Below, in pieces: positions 27,124 through 36,407 of a stretch of DNA of 64,000 nucleotides (position 1 is its first letter; the number at the start of each line of letters is the position of its first letter). Location of the stretch: NCBI GenBank assembly GCA_024233625.1, contig JACKPJ010000001.1, positions 62,001-126,000 of the forward strand, read 5' to 3'. Under the pieces are notes generated by a model that ran no database searches, was not told the origin of the DNA, and saw only the letters and a list, made by a program, of their open reading frames with translations. Origin of the DNA: Deltaproteobacteria bacterium. GTDB taxonomy: Bacteria; UBA10199; DSSB01. The translations under genes were made by a program, and so were the position numbers.

Positions 27124-28380
27124 ATGAAAGCAGAAATTATCAGCATTGGCAATGAAGTCGTCGATGGCTCTGTCATCAATACGAATAGTAGTTGGTTAGC
27201 AGGGCAATTAAGTCAATTAGGCATTTCGGTCTGTTTTCACACGGCTGTACCTGATGACGAAGCTTTGATGCTAGATGCTTTCTCCCGAGCACAGCAAAGA
27301 GTCCAGCTGGTTTTAGTCACGGGTGGTTTAGGTCCTACCGTCGATGACTTTACTCTTGAAGTTGCAGCAAAATTTTTTAAAAAACCTCTTAAGCAAGATT
27401 CCACAAGCCTCAAAAAAATTCATACTTTTTTTGAAAAACTGGGACGCCAAGCCACGAGCAATCAAGAAAAACAAGCCCTCATGCCCGAAGGAGCTAGTGT
27501 ATTAGAAAATTCTGTGGGCACGGCTCCGGGAGCTTATTATTTATCTAAAGAAGTCCATTTTGCTTTTTTCCCGGGAGTTCCTCAAGAGATGAAGAGCATG
27601 TTTCGGGAGCAATTCTTACCCATTCTAAAAAAAGATCCCAAAAGAGGTGCTGAGAGACATCTCAAAGTACTTCGCTGTTTTGGAATTCCTGAAGGCCAAA
27701 TGGACCACGAACTTCGCAAAAAAATCCAGGGAAGAGTCGGCCTCCTCGAAACAGAATTAGGTTTTCGCGTGAGATTTCCTTATATTGATATCCGCTTATA
27801 CTGCTCAGAGAAAGACTTCACTAAAGCACAAGACAAATTAAATTCCGCAGCGCAAATCATTCGTGAGCATCTCGGCAACTACATTATCAGCGAAAATGAT
27901 GAGTTTCTCCCAAAAATAATTGGAGATCTACTCACTCAAAAAAAACAAACTGTATCCTGTGCTGAATCATGCACCGGAGGACTAATCGCGAACTTGATTA
28001 CGGATATAGCAGGTGCCAGCACTTATTTTATCGAGGGAGTTGTGACTTATTCCAATCAGGCTAAAATAGATTTATTGGGAGTTTCTCCTCAAATTCTTGA
28101 AAAGCACGGCGCTGTCAGTGAGGAAACCGCTCTAGCCATGGCTATGGGTATTAGAAAAATCGCAAAGACGGATTTTGCAATTGCGACAACTGGCATCGCT
28201 GGCCCTGATGGAGGCACAACAGAAAAACCGGTTGGAACTGTTTATATCGCGTTTGCCGATCAACAAAAAGAATGGGTCAAAAAGTTTCATTTTCCTTTTG
28301 GAAGAGATCGCTTTAAACAAGTGGTTGCGGCAACAGCCTTAGACCGGCTTCGACGACAGTTATTGAACTTGTCTCACTAA
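27124..28380 (+). CDS. cinA: CinA family protein (NMN amidohydrolase/ADP-ribose pyrophosphatase type)
   Basis: Two-domain CinA. The N-terminal part (about 1-170, MKAEIISIGNEVVDGSVINTNSSWLA, TGGLGPTVDDFT) is the MoaB/COG1058-like domain linked to ADP-ribose pyrophosphatase. The C-terminal part (about 255-415, SCAESCTGGLIANLITDIAGAS, TTGIAGPDGGTTEKPVGTVYIA) is the nicotinamide mononucleotide deamidase domain. Both serve pyridine-nucleotide recycling. The 418 residues are full length. In some bacteria cinA precedes recA; here recA is far away. Its end overlaps the convergent gene by about 21 bases. Confidence 0.95.
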   Translation: MKAEIISIGNEVVDGSVINTNSSWLAGQLSQLGISVCFHTAVPDDEALMLDAFSRAQQRVQLVLVTGGLGPTVDDFTLEVAAKFFKKPLKQDSTSLKKIHTFFEKLGRQATSNQEKQALMPEGASVLENSVGTAPGAYYLSKEVHFAFFPGVPQEMKSMFREQFLPILKKDPKRGAERHLKVLRCFGIPEGQMDHELRKKIQGRVGLLETELGFRVRFPYIDIRLYCSEKDFTKAQDKLNSAAQIIREHLGNYIISENDEFLPKIIGDLLTQKKQTVSCAESCTGGLIANLITDIAGASTYFIEGVVTYSNQAKIDLLGVSPQILEKHGAVSEETALAMAMGIRKIAKTDFAIATTGIAGPDGGTTEKPVGTVYIAFADQQKEWVKKFHFPFGRDRFKQVVAATALDRLRRQLLNLSH

Positions 28381-29028
28381 AAGCAAGACAACATCTTCAC
28401 CCACTTCAATGAGTTGAATCATATAGCTATGAACTTCAGCTATCACGGGTTGAAGTGGTTTACGTGTTTCCTGTGAAGTAAGCAATATTTCGCTCTTTTC
28501 TCCGTTGTGGTTTACCTCTAAACGCATGCCAATATCACCCGTCCCTGCACAGTCAAAGCCACCATCTTTACAAAACGTATTAATAAATTCTTTCGAGAAA
28601 ATTTCTAAATCGATCTTTCCATTCTTCTTCAACACAGCTTTTTGACCGACACCTAGCAAGAAACGCTGACCATCTTTGATTTCAATGGTATCTTTATCCA
28701 AAACCATTTTTTGTTCGAGATGTTCAACGAAGATAATCTTCTTTGCTAAATAGGTACCATTGGACCTTTGAGTCGCTTCAACAATGACCCGATCTCCTTT
28801 TTTAAATTCTGTAAAAGAGGATTTTTTTTGGTAGTTTGTGCCCGAGTTGACGTAAATTCGAAGCAATGGAGGAACATCAACACTTAAACTGGAACTTTGA
28901 ACGCTGATATCATGCACAACCCCCTTAAATTCTTCTGCACTAAGAGAAGAAATGTTTATCAAAAGAAAAAAAGCTGAAAAAATGAAAGTTATTAAAGTTT
29001 TTTTCGACAAATACCCGACTGAAAACAT
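28360..29028 (-). CDS. Exported protein with DUF5666-like part
   Basis: The start ATG at 29028 has AAGGAG 6 bases upstream; the earlier TTG is rejected. A Sec signal peptide (hydrophobic to about residue 30, ending near LSAEE) is followed by a beta-rich segment FKGVVHDISVQSSSLSVDV...FTEFKKGDRVIVEATQRSNGTYLAKKIIFVE. This looks like the small OB-like barrels of DUF5666 or copper-binding-like periplasmic proteins. The C-terminal half is unassigned and has two cysteines (TFCKDGGFDCAGTGDIG). Function unknown. It is convergent with cinA and overlaps its 3' end. Confidence 0.72.
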   Translation of the reverse strand: MFSVGYLSKKTLITFIFSAFFLLINISSLSAEEFKGVVHDISVQSSSLSVDVPPLLRIYVNSGTNYQKKSSFTEFKKGDRVIVEATQRSNGTYLAKKIIFVEHLEQKMVLDKDTIEIKDGQRFLLGVGQKAVLKKNGKIDLEIFSKEFINTFCKDGGFDCAGTGDIGMRLEVNHNGEKSEILLTSQETRKPLQPVIAEVHSYMIQLIEVGEDVVLLLVRQVQ

Positions 29029-29106
29029 ACTAAACTCCTTGTTCAATTTAAACGCTTTAACTATATAAAATGGTTTTTATTATAGAATAAACGAGCTATT
29101 TCTATC

Positions 29107-29766
29107 CTACCAAGGTAAAATTTCACCTTGAGCATGCCAAAAAGTTCCCGAATTTTGTAAATTTAATTCGTTCATCCTTGCAATAATTCCCTTTGCAGCT
29201 TCGCTCGATTCAATTCCCTGATATTGAGTCATTTGGGTTGCAACCATTCCTGGGTGAATAATTCCAACTGCAATACCCTGATTTTTTAAATCATGCGCTA
29301 AACTCACAGCAGCCATATTCAAGGCAGCCTTTGACATACGATAACCATAAAACGCCCCCGATCCATTGTCTGCAATAGACCCCATACGACTCGTCATCAT
29401 AATAATTTTTGATCCCTTATGCAGATGAGAAAGTAAAGCTTGCGTCACTTTAAGAGGGCCAATGGCATTGATCTCAATTTGCTGACTAATTTTATCAAAA
29501 TCTAGCTCACCTACATGATCGGCAATAAGTATTCCTGCATTATTAACTAATATATCAATTTTTTCGCCTGCAATTTGCTCCGAAAATTTTTTCAGGCTTG
29601 CTTCGCTCGTAACATCAACCCCTTGAAAAACTTTAACATTTAATTTTTGCAGCTCTGGAGAAGATTGACGACAAGTAGCCCAAATTTCATGACCTTGTTC
29701 AGATAATTGACGACATAATTCTAAACCAATTCCACGATTCGTTCCTGTAATGAGTATTCTCAACAT
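29107..29766 (-). CDS. Short-chain dehydrogenase/reductase
   Basis: Classical SDR oxidoreductase. The N-terminal Rossmann motif is ILITGTNRGIGLELCRQL (TGxxxGIG), with NNAGI at about residue 83, a Ser in MMTSRMGSIAD, and the catalytic YxxxK in YGYRMSKAALNMA. The 219-residue length fits the small C-factor-like branch. The residue after the second strand is CRQSS, a basic residue suggesting NADP preference. The substrate is unknown. It is divergent from mpl and probably monocistronic. Confidence 0.92.
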   Translation of the reverse strand: MLRILITGTNRGIGLELCRQLSEQGHEIWATCRQSSPELQKLNVKVFQGVDVTSEASLKKFSEQIAGEKIDILVNNAGILIADHVGELDFDKISQQIEINAIGPLKVTQALLSHLHKGSKIIMMTSRMGSIADNGSGAFYGYRMSKAALNMAAVSLAHDLKNQGIAVGIIHPGMVATQMTQYQGIESSEAAKGIIARMNELNLQNSGTFWHAQGEILPW

Positions 29767-29877
29767 GATATTTCCCTTCGAATTTTCTTAATAATATTAT
29801 CCTACACCATCGCTTTATCAAAGGCTTTTTAATGACTTTTAATGACAGATTTCTGAATTTATGCCAATAAGGGTTGC

Positions 29878-31311
29878 ATGAAAATCCATCTACTCGGTAT
29901 TGGAGGCACCGGAATGGCCTCTCTAGCAGGAATGCTACAAGCTAGCGGACATGAAATCACGGGAAGTGATCAGGGAATCTATCCTCCGATGAGCACTTTA
30001 TTAGAAGAGTGGAAGATTAATGTTACCTGCCCTTATGCAGAAAAAAATATCCCTGAACAATGCGACCTTGTCATCATCGGCAACGTCATCTCACGAAATA
30101 ATCCCGAAGCTCAGGAAGTTATCAAGCGCGAACTCCCTTATCTTTCGATGCCTGAGACCATTCAACGTTTTTTTTTAAAAGACAAAAAATCCTTAGTTGT
30201 CGCCGGAACTCACGGCAAAACAACGACAACTTCGATGTTATCTTGGGTTTTAGAACACTGCCAACAAGAGCCGAGTTTTTTCGTCGGAGGAAAACCTCAA
30301 AACTTTCCTCAAAACTTCCAGCTCAAGACAGGACCTTATTTTGTTTTAGAGGGCGACGAATATGACACGGCCTTTTTTGATAAGGGGCCAAAATTTCTCC
30401 ACTACCAACCTTTTGCTGTCATACTAACCAGTATCGAATTTGATCATGCCGATATTTATCGTGATTTAGAGCACGTTCGTTCTTCCTTTAGAAAGCTTAT
30501 GCAAATCATTCCTGAAGAAGGTTTGTTGATCGCCAACATTGATGACCCGGAAGTCAAAGCGCTTCTAAAAGAATATCCAGGTCGAGTCGTCCGCTATGCA
30601 ATGCTTCCTGAAAATCGTCAGCAATGTGATTATTATGCAGACTTAGAAAGCATCGAAAATAACACTCACTTTAGCCTTTATGAAAAAGGTGAAAAAAAGC
30701 TTGGAAAATTTCAGTTAAATATTCCAGGAAGGCATAACTTAAGCAATTCATTGGGAGTTTTATCATTATGCTGCAAACTAGGTCTTGATCTTAAAACAAT
30801 GCAGGAAGCTCTTGTTCAATTTAAAGGAGTCAAACGTCGGCAAGAAATTTTGGGAGAGACAAACAACATTCTCATTATCGATGATTTTGCTCATCACCCC
30901 AGTGCAGTGAGAGAGACAATTTTAGCCATCCATGAAAAATTCCCTCAAAGAAGACTTTGGGCAATTTTTGAACCTCGAAGTAATACCAGTAAGCGTGACA
31001 TCTTTCAAAACCAGTACCCTCAAAGTTTTCGACTGGCGGATCAAGTCATATTAGCAAGTGTTTTCCAACCTGAAAAAGTTCAATCAGGACAAACCCTAAA
31101 TGTCGACAAGATCGTTCAAGAGATTAATCAACAAATGGAAAGAAACTCAGAAATAGGTTCACAAGATAAGAAAGCCGTTCACATAAACAATTATGATCAA
31201 TTGGTTAGCCATTTAGTCAAAGAAAGTCAAAGTGGGGATATTTTACTTTTTATGAGTAATGGAGATTTTGGTGGAGTCGCCAGAAAGACTTTAGAAAATT
31301 TAAAAAGTTAA
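29878..31311 (+). CDS. mpl: UDP-N-acetylmuramate:L-Ala-gamma-D-Glu-meso-DAP ligase
   Basis: Mpl joins recycled murein tripeptide to UDP-MurNAc. The Mur ligase fold is complete: N-terminal IHLLGIGGTGMASLAGMLQASGHEITGSD, ATP loop VVAGTHGKTTTTSMLSW, EGDEYDTAFFDKGPKFLHY (characteristic of Mpl rather than MurC), and C-terminal DDFAHHPSAVRETI. The 477-residue length agrees. Its presence implies meso-DAP peptidoglycan and murein recycling. Confidence 0.95.
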   Translation: MKIHLLGIGGTGMASLAGMLQASGHEITGSDQGIYPPMSTLLEEWKINVTCPYAEKNIPEQCDLVIIGNVISRNNPEAQEVIKRELPYLSMPETIQRFFLKDKKSLVVAGTHGKTTTTSMLSWVLEHCQQEPSFFVGGKPQNFPQNFQLKTGPYFVLEGDEYDTAFFDKGPKFLHYQPFAVILTSIEFDHADIYRDLEHVRSSFRKLMQIIPEEGLLIANIDDPEVKALLKEYPGRVVRYAMLPENRQQCDYYADLESIENNTHFSLYEKGEKKLGKFQLNIPGRHNLSNSLGVLSLCCKLGLDLKTMQEALVQFKGVKRRQEILGETNNILIIDDFAHHPSAVRETILAIHEKFPQRRLWAIFEPRSNTSKRDIFQNQYPQSFRLADQVILASVFQPEKVQSGQTLNVDKIVQEINQQMERNSEIGSQDKKAVHINNYDQLVSHLVKESQSGDILLFMSNGDFGGVARKTLENLKS

Positions 31312-31421
31312 GTGCCTCGGCTGTTGGAGATAAAAATATAAAGATCAAGCTCGGAAAAACACTATTGACCCAATAAAAACTCAGGGATATGTAGGATCCC
31401 CATTCAAAAAAGGAAGAAATT

Positions 31422-31835
31422 ATGAAAAATATTTTAAAAATACTCTGTGCATTCCTATTTTTAGGCAGCTCATTTTCTCTCTATGCTCAACCCGTCATCT
31501 CTGCTAATGGTTTTCAATGCGGCAAAGAAAACAACTTAGTAACATGTAAAGGCCCTCTTCCTAATGGTAAGGATAGTATTATGGGATCCGGCAAAGACGT
31601 CGTTTACCTCACCATTAATACCGATGTCGGTGGTGTACCCTCTCGTTATAGCTATTTCAGCGATACAGGCTGCATGGTCGGTTATACTTTCAGCGCTGCA
31701 GGTAAACCTGCTATGGCTGTTGCTTCACATCGGAGCGGAGAAAAAAGAAAAATCGACCTTAATAAAGAAGGGTTTGAAGAGGTCAGTCGTTTTTGCTCAA
31801 GCGAGATTAAAAAAACCGCCAACATTGAAAAATAA
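31422..31835 (+). CDS. Small exported protein of unknown function
   Basis: 137 residues. A Sec signal peptide (about 1-22, ending SLYAQ) precedes a mature part with four or five cysteines (QCGKENNLVTCKG, DTGCMVGY, RFCSSE) that could form disulfides in the periplasm. The family is not recognised. AGGAAG lies upstream of the ATG. It is followed at 72 bp by the ferredoxin/MBL gene. Confidence 0.7.
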   Translation: MKNILKILCAFLFLGSSFSLYAQPVISANGFQCGKENNLVTCKGPLPNGKDSIMGSGKDVVYLTINTDVGGVPSRYSYFSDTGCMVGYTFSAAGKPAMAVASHRSGEKRKIDLNKEGFEEVSRFCSSEIKKTANIEK

Positions 31836-31907
31836 TTATAAGCTATCTTTAAAAAATACAAAAAAAGAAGGGCTAGAATATTTCTTGATTAATGTTATAA
31901 TAATATA

Positions 31908-32777
31908 ATGGCGGATTATAAAAAACGCTTGAAAAAAAACGTCCCGGGCAATTTTTATGTCGATAAAACATGCATTAACTGCGATGCATGTCGGCAGTTA
32001 GCTCCAAAAGTATTTTCTGAAGATAGTGGGTTTTCCTACGTTTACAAACAGCCTAAAGATGAACTCAACGAACGCCAAGCACTTGAGGCTCTATTAGCGT
32101 GTCCCACTCACTCCATTGGAGCGCTTAAAACTAATCTCAAAGCACGCAACGTCATGCATGACTTTCCTCTATGGATTGCAGATAATGTCTTCTACTTAGG
32201 TTTCCATTCTGATAAATCTTTCGGAGCAAGCAGTTATTTCATTGAAGACCCTCAAGGGAACTGGATGATTGACTCTCCTCGTTATCAGAAATTTCTATGT
32301 CAACAAATTCGAGAAAAAGGAGGCTTAAAATATATTTTTCTCACTCACCAAGATGATATCGCTGATGCCGAAAAATATGCTCGTGAATTTGGAGCTCAAC
32401 GTATATTACATAAATATGATGCTAACAAAAATCATAACGTGGAAATTTTAATTCAACATTCCAGAGCTTTTTTTTTCACAAAAGATTTTTTAATTATTCC
32501 CACACCCGGACACACCAAAGGGCATTGCGTTCTGCTATACAAAAATAAGTTTCTTTTTTCCGGAGACCATTTATGGTGGAGTCGTCGTACTCATTCTCTA
32601 GGGGCTTCGAAACAGGTTTGTTGGTATTCATGGGAGAAGCAATTAGAATCTTTAAAAAAACTATTGGAATACCGCTTTACTTATGTGCTTCCTGGACATG
32701 GGCGTCGCGTTAATTATCCTAATATAACTATGCACCAAGCATTGGAGCATGCCATTTTTAGACTAGAATCTATTTAA
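31908..32777 (+). CDS. Ferredoxin-metallo-beta-lactamase fusion protein
   Basis: The N-terminal part is a ferredoxin-like domain with Cys22-xx-Cys25-xx-Cys28 and a remote Cys65-Pro, the pattern of a single iron-sulfur cluster. Residues about 80-289 form a metallo-beta-lactamase fold with LTHQDDIAD in place of the usual HxHxDH, then PTPGHTKGHCVLLY, FSGDHLWW and LPGHGRR. This ferredoxin/MBL fusion family is known but has no settled function; some relatives use THRDDVADH. Here the last histidine of that motif is Ala, so metal binding may be altered. Redox-coupled hydrolase activity is a guess. Confidence 0.85.
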   Translation: MADYKKRLKKNVPGNFYVDKTCINCDACRQLAPKVFSEDSGFSYVYKQPKDELNERQALEALLACPTHSIGALKTNLKARNVMHDFPLWIADNVFYLGFHSDKSFGASSYFIEDPQGNWMIDSPRYQKFLCQQIREKGGLKYIFLTHQDDIADAEKYAREFGAQRILHKYDANKNHNVEILIQHSRAFFFTKDFLIIPTPGHTKGHCVLLYKNKFLFSGDHLWWSRRTHSLGASKQVCWYSWEKQLESLKKLLEYRFTYVLPGHGRRVNYPNITMHQALEHAIFRLESI

Positions 32778-32816
32778 ATTTTGAATTTCGCAGCTAACAA
32801 AAAAGAATTTGAAAAA

Positions 32817-33356
32817 ATGAAAATCGTCATAACTAGAAAAAATTTAAGAGATAGGTTAATATTTTTCTTGGTATTATTTCTGTTATTTTCATTGAACCTA
32901 ACAACAAAATTATTTAGCGAAACAATTCAATCAGAGACAAAAATAAACATTTTTTGGGAATACCGCGATATTAACGAACAAATAAAGTTATACGAAATTT
33001 CAGCTTCCAAACCAACTAAGCTCTGGGAGATGGGTAACACAAAAAAGCTAAGCGAAATTCCTCTCGGCAAAGAAATTCAAAATTCTACATTGTACTTAGA
33101 AACAAATAAATCAAAACGCTTTATCTTAGTCATGAAGAATAACTCAAGCAAGACCTTACACTTTTTCGCAGCCCCTCACGAGCTGAGCCCTCCAGAACTT
33201 TCTCTTGGTTTTAAATTTAAATGTTTATGCTTGAATCACGTTTATAAAATTCCTCCCGGCGAGTACTGGTATCGAGTCGTTGAAATTCATCTTGATGATA
33301 ACTTCAAAAATAAAGAAGTCAATGTCACACATGACTTAATCAAGGTAGATTCTTAA
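32817..33356 (+). CDS. Exported or anchored protein with CxCxNH motif
   Basis: The ATG at 32817 gives a basic N-terminus and a hydrophobic segment (about 15-36) ending FSETIQ, a signal peptide or anchor. An in-frame TTG at 32781 is the alternative; neither has a strong ribosome-binding site. The mature part is beta-rich and contains LVMKNNSSKTLHFFAAPHE, then FKCLCLNHVYKIPPGEYWYRVVEIHL. The H...CxCxxH pattern in a beta-sandwich would fit a cupredoxin-like metal site, but the family is not recognised with confidence. Confidence 0.65.
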   Translation: MKIVITRKNLRDRLIFFLVLFLLFSLNLTTKLFSETIQSETKINIFWEYRDINEQIKLYEISASKPTKLWEMGNTKKLSEIPLGKEIQNSTLYLETNKSKRFILVMKNNSSKTLHFFAAPHELSPPELSLGFKFKCLCLNHVYKIPPGEYWYRVVEIHLDDNFKNKEVNVTHDLIKVDS

Positions 33357-33631
33357 GACTTTTGAGAACAAAAACAGGTAAATGATTTTAGCATCAAAAT
33401 CCAAAAATCTTTTCTTTACTCACTGCTGTTTTGACGTAGTGCGACATAAGTTACTGAACATATTTTATTTTTTTTTAATATTTGAATTATTTTCTTCAAT
33501 ATTTTTCATTTTGTTTCTACAATAGTAAAATCAAAAAATTAAAATATATAGACCAAAGTTCCTTGAAAGTCTTTAGAGCCAGCTAGCCTGCTCATGTGTG
33601 AAAAGAATAAAAAGAAGAGCTAGAACCTAAA

Positions 33632-34156
33632 TTGGAAGAAAACTTTCAAGGAGAATCGGAGTGGGAATTGAGTCAAGGACCGATTTTAATTTACCAGTCA
33701 AAAAAAGTCATTGAACACACAAAATTATTATTAAACAGCTATAAACACTGGAAGCACGAGGACTTGATCGAAGCAAATGTAGACGATAAAAAGCTTTCCG
33801 AAAATCTATACTTAGCTCCTTTTGTTGTGTTATCACACGATGGTGCAGAGGACCCTGTCCTTTCTTATGGCAATCAAGCTGCATTGGATTTATGGGGCAT
33901 GACCTGGGATTCCTTTATTCATACTCCATCCCGCCTCACAGCAGAGCCCATTCATCGAGATGAAAGAAGTGGACTTTTACATCATGTTGCTGAATATGGA
34001 TTTTGCGAAAATTATTCAGGAATTCGGATTTCCAATAGTGGAAAGAGATTTCGAATTGAAAATGCCTATCTTTGGACACTAATCGACGAACAAGGAAAAA
34101 CTTGCGGACAAGCAGCAACTTTCAATAAGTGGACTTATTTAGATCCTCTAGGTTAA
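33632..34156 (+). CDS. MEKHLA domain protein
   Basis: MEKHLA is a PAS-like domain of about 140 residues first noted in plant HD-Zip proteins and also found alone in bacteria. Supporting segments are PFVVLSHDGAEDPVLSYGNQAALDLWGMTWDSFIHTPSRLTAEPIHRDER, GFCENYSGIRISNSGKRFRIENAYLWTLID and the final GQAATFNKWTYL. The start is TTG at 33632 because no in-frame ATG occurs before the upstream stop at 33608; a second TTG at about 33668 after AAGGAG is possible. The ligand and role are unknown. Confidence 0.82.
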   Translation: MEENFQGESEWELSQGPILIYQSKKVIEHTKLLLNSYKHWKHEDLIEANVDDKKLSENLYLAPFVVLSHDGAEDPVLSYGNQAALDLWGMTWDSFIHTPSRLTAEPIHRDERSGLLHHVAEYGFCENYSGIRISNSGKRFRIENAYLWTLIDEQGKTCGQAATFNKWTYLDPLG

Positions 34157-34165
34157 AATTAATTT

Positions 34166-34723
34166 ATGAAAGAATCCATCCAATCCATATGTATCTTTTG
34201 TGGTTCACGCTCTGGTCTCGATAAAAAATATATTAAAATTGCAATAGAGATGGGCCATTTATTAGCAAAAAATAATATCAAACTCGTGTATGGAGGGACA
34301 ACCATTGGCTTAATGGGACAATTAGCTGATGCTGCTTTAGAGCACGAAGGAAAAGTCGAAGGCGTGATTCCTCAGCTTTTGTTTCCCAAAGAAGCACCTC
34401 ACCCTAAAATTACCAAACTTCATATAACTCACTCTATGCATGCACGAAAACAAAAAATGTATGACTTATCTGATGCTTTTATTGCCCTGCCTGGAGGTCT
34501 AGGTACTCTGGATGAACTATTTGAAATACTCACTTGGTCCCAAATAAAAATTCATCAGAAACCTATTGGTATGCTTAACGTAGATGGATATTTTGACGGA
34601 ATCATTCAATTTCTTGATACTGCAGTCAAGCAAGAGTTTGTAAAACCCTCTCATCGAAAACTTTTGATAATTGGTCAAACTCCTGAGGAAATTATTAAGA
34701 AAATAAAAAGAAAAAAAAGATGA
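34166..34723 (+). CDS. LOG family nucleoside 5'-monophosphate phosphoribohydrolase
   Basis: LOG enzymes cleave the N-glycosidic bond of cytokinin or purine nucleotides. The 185-residue protein has the N-terminal SICIFCGSRSGLDKKY, the KLVYGGTTIGLMGQLADAAL phosphate region and the signature PGGLGTLDELFEILTWSQ. It starts 9 bases after the MEKHLA gene and probably shares its transcript. Bacterial members may act on AMP or aberrant nucleotides; true cytokinin activation is not implied. Confidence 0.93.
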   Translation: MKESIQSICIFCGSRSGLDKKYIKIAIEMGHLLAKNNIKLVYGGTTIGLMGQLADAALEHEGKVEGVIPQLLFPKEAPHPKITKLHITHSMHARKQKMYDLSDAFIALPGGLGTLDELFEILTWSQIKIHQKPIGMLNVDGYFDGIIQFLDTAVKQEFVKPSHRKLLIIGQTPEEIIKKIKRKKR

Positions 34724-35117
34724 TCTCGGACGATGCCGATTTAGTTAGCTTGGGCGGATACGATTTTATTAGTGAAGTGCATCATTTAATATTTTTTTAC
34801 CATGATATCTCATGTTTCCTCTTTTTAACATCGAGGAATACCTTATGTGCCCTCACCACCGTAAGCTCTCAGGCTTGTTTTTTCTCTTTCTCCGTTCGTC
34901 AAAGTTAACAATTAAGACTCGAAAAAAAACATATCAACATTCGTCACGAGATCATCTCTGAAGGACATCTTATCTCATTCTCTAATATTATAATGCCCAA
35001 AAATGGGTACTCTTGCAAGAGCCAGAAAGCTCATTGAGTAAAAAAAATAAAAAAAACTTTTCAGTATTTTTTAAAAAATGAATCTCAAAAAACTGATTTG
35101 CTGAACTAAAAAATGAC
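34724..35117. other. Long non-coding or decayed region
   Basis: No convincing gene is visible. A 62-codon ORF at 34720-34908 lacks a ribosome-binding site and family features. A perfect 12-bp palindrome, CTCTTGCAAGAG, lies at 35010-35021 next to GCCCAaaaaTGGG (34995-35007), which might be remnants of regulatory hairpins. The rest is AT-rich. Confidence 0.5.
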
Positions 35118-35327
35118 TTATCTAATTACTAAACTAAGAGGAAAAACATTAACAAAAACTCCATCTTTTGCAGCTTCAAAAACAACATAAACTTTTTTGA
35201 TTTCTTTATGAAAAGCTTCGATCGTCTTTTGACTAGTCTCCGAAATTTCTTGCGCAATACTGAATGAGCTATAAAAGAAAGAAAAAATGACAAGACAATA
35301 TAATATAATTTTTTTGTTATTTAACAT
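35118..35327 (-). CDS. Putative small secreted protein
   Basis: The ATG at 35327 opens a 69-residue ORF with a convincing signal peptide: basic MLNNKK, hydrophobic IILYCLVIFSFFYSS, cleavage near SIAQE. The mature part is only about 45 residues, helical and charged. The ribosome-binding site is weak and no family is recognised, so a chance ORF remains possible. Confidence 0.4.
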   Translation of the reverse strand: MLNNKKIILYCLVIFSFFYSSFSIAQEISETSQKTIEAFHKEIKKVYVVFEAAKDGVFVNVFPLSLVIR

Positions 35328-35418
35328 AAAGAATCTTTTTTTTGCATCAAAAACTTGAACCAAAAAAGACGTATGAAATAGCTAAAATAACTTAGCTTAT
35401 CAAAATAAACCCATTAAA

Positions 35419-36330
35419 TTAAGAATTAAAACTCTCTCGCAACCAGCTTAAATCAAGACTCTTCGGACGCAACAACAAAATAGAAGCAGGAGCATGCCTC
35501 AATAAATCTAGTGCAACAGATCCTAAAAGTTTGGGACTTAAATCCGTTTGGCCTCGGGATCCTAGTGCCATTAAACTAATCTTTTTTTCATTGATAAAAC
35601 GCATAACCTCACTAACAGGGTCACCTTCCCGAAAATGTATTTCGTAATCGACACCATCCAAATTAAGCTTCTCAATGAAGTTCTGAAAATGTTCTTTCCC
35701 AATATTACGTAAACTTTTATCAAAGCGTTCAGCACTAACCAAACTATAAGAAGGGAGGTAAGGCATTTGCATGACGTGCAATAGATGAAGCTTGAATTTA
35801 AAAAACTTGGCCCATTGAATAGCTTCTTCAACTGTTTCATGAGCCAGTTGGGAAAGATCCACTGGCACTAAAATTTCTTGAATAGAACTTGGTCCTTCAA
35901 CCCGCTCGATCCACACGGGCCGCCAAAAATTACGGGCCACACTTTCGGCAGTCTTTCCTAATAAAAGACTAGAAATTCCACTTTTCCCTTCAGACCCTAT
36001 TAGAATAAGATCTGCATCAATCTGATTTGCATAATGTAAAGTCTCACGAAAAGGAACACCGACCCTGACTTCACTATTGACCTCAACTTGATTATTGACA
36101 ACTTCAAGAATTTTTTGGTTCAACTTTTCTGTAGCTTCCTCTTCCCATTGATTCATCCAAGTAACAATCTCATCGCTCTGAGTTGCGCCTTCATAAGGTA
36201 AATCTGGCAATACATGCAAAACATGTAACTCAGCTTGACTGCTCTGAGTTAGAGCTACCGCTCGACGTAAAACTATTTCACCATGATCAGAAAAATCCAC
36301 TGCCGCAATAATTTTTTTTATCAAAGTCAT
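35419..36330 (-). CDS. Tandem-domain universal stress protein
   Basis: Two UspA domains in one chain (about 1-140 and 145-290). Domain 1 starts KKIIAAVDFSDHGEIVLRRAVAL and ends LILIGSEGKSGISSLLLGKTAESVARN. Domain 2 starts IQEILVPVDLSQLAHETVEEAIQWA and ends LMALGSRGQTDLSPKLLGSVALDLLRHAPASILLLRP, with the G-2x-G-9x-G-S/T ATP-binding pattern. Tandem Usp proteins bind ATP and act in stress survival. It is likely monocistronic or follows the aldehyde dehydrogenase, 77 bp upstream. Confidence 0.93.
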   Translation of the reverse strand: MTLIKKIIAAVDFSDHGEIVLRRAVALTQSSQAELHVLHVLPDLPYEGATQSDEIVTWMNQWEEEATEKLNQKILEVVNNQVEVNSEVRVGVPFRETLHYANQIDADLILIGSEGKSGISSLLLGKTAESVARNFWRPVWIERVEGPSSIQEILVPVDLSQLAHETVEEAIQWAKFFKFKLHLLHVMQMPYLPSYSLVSAERFDKSLRNIGKEHFQNFIEKLNLDGVDYEIHFREGDPVSEVMRFINEKKISLMALGSRGQTDLSPKLLGSVALDLLRHAPASILLLRPKSLDLSWLRESFNS

Positions 36331-36407
36331 TTTATATTCCCCTCTAAAACGATTGGATATTTGTCTTTCTTTGCCTGAGTATTTCAGGACAAAAATCTCT
36401 TGGCAAT

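Noticed and set aside
34720..34908. 62-codon ORF after the LOG gene
   Set aside because: No ribosome-binding site or domain; its Ser/Phe/Leu-rich composition is typical of translated non-coding DNA.
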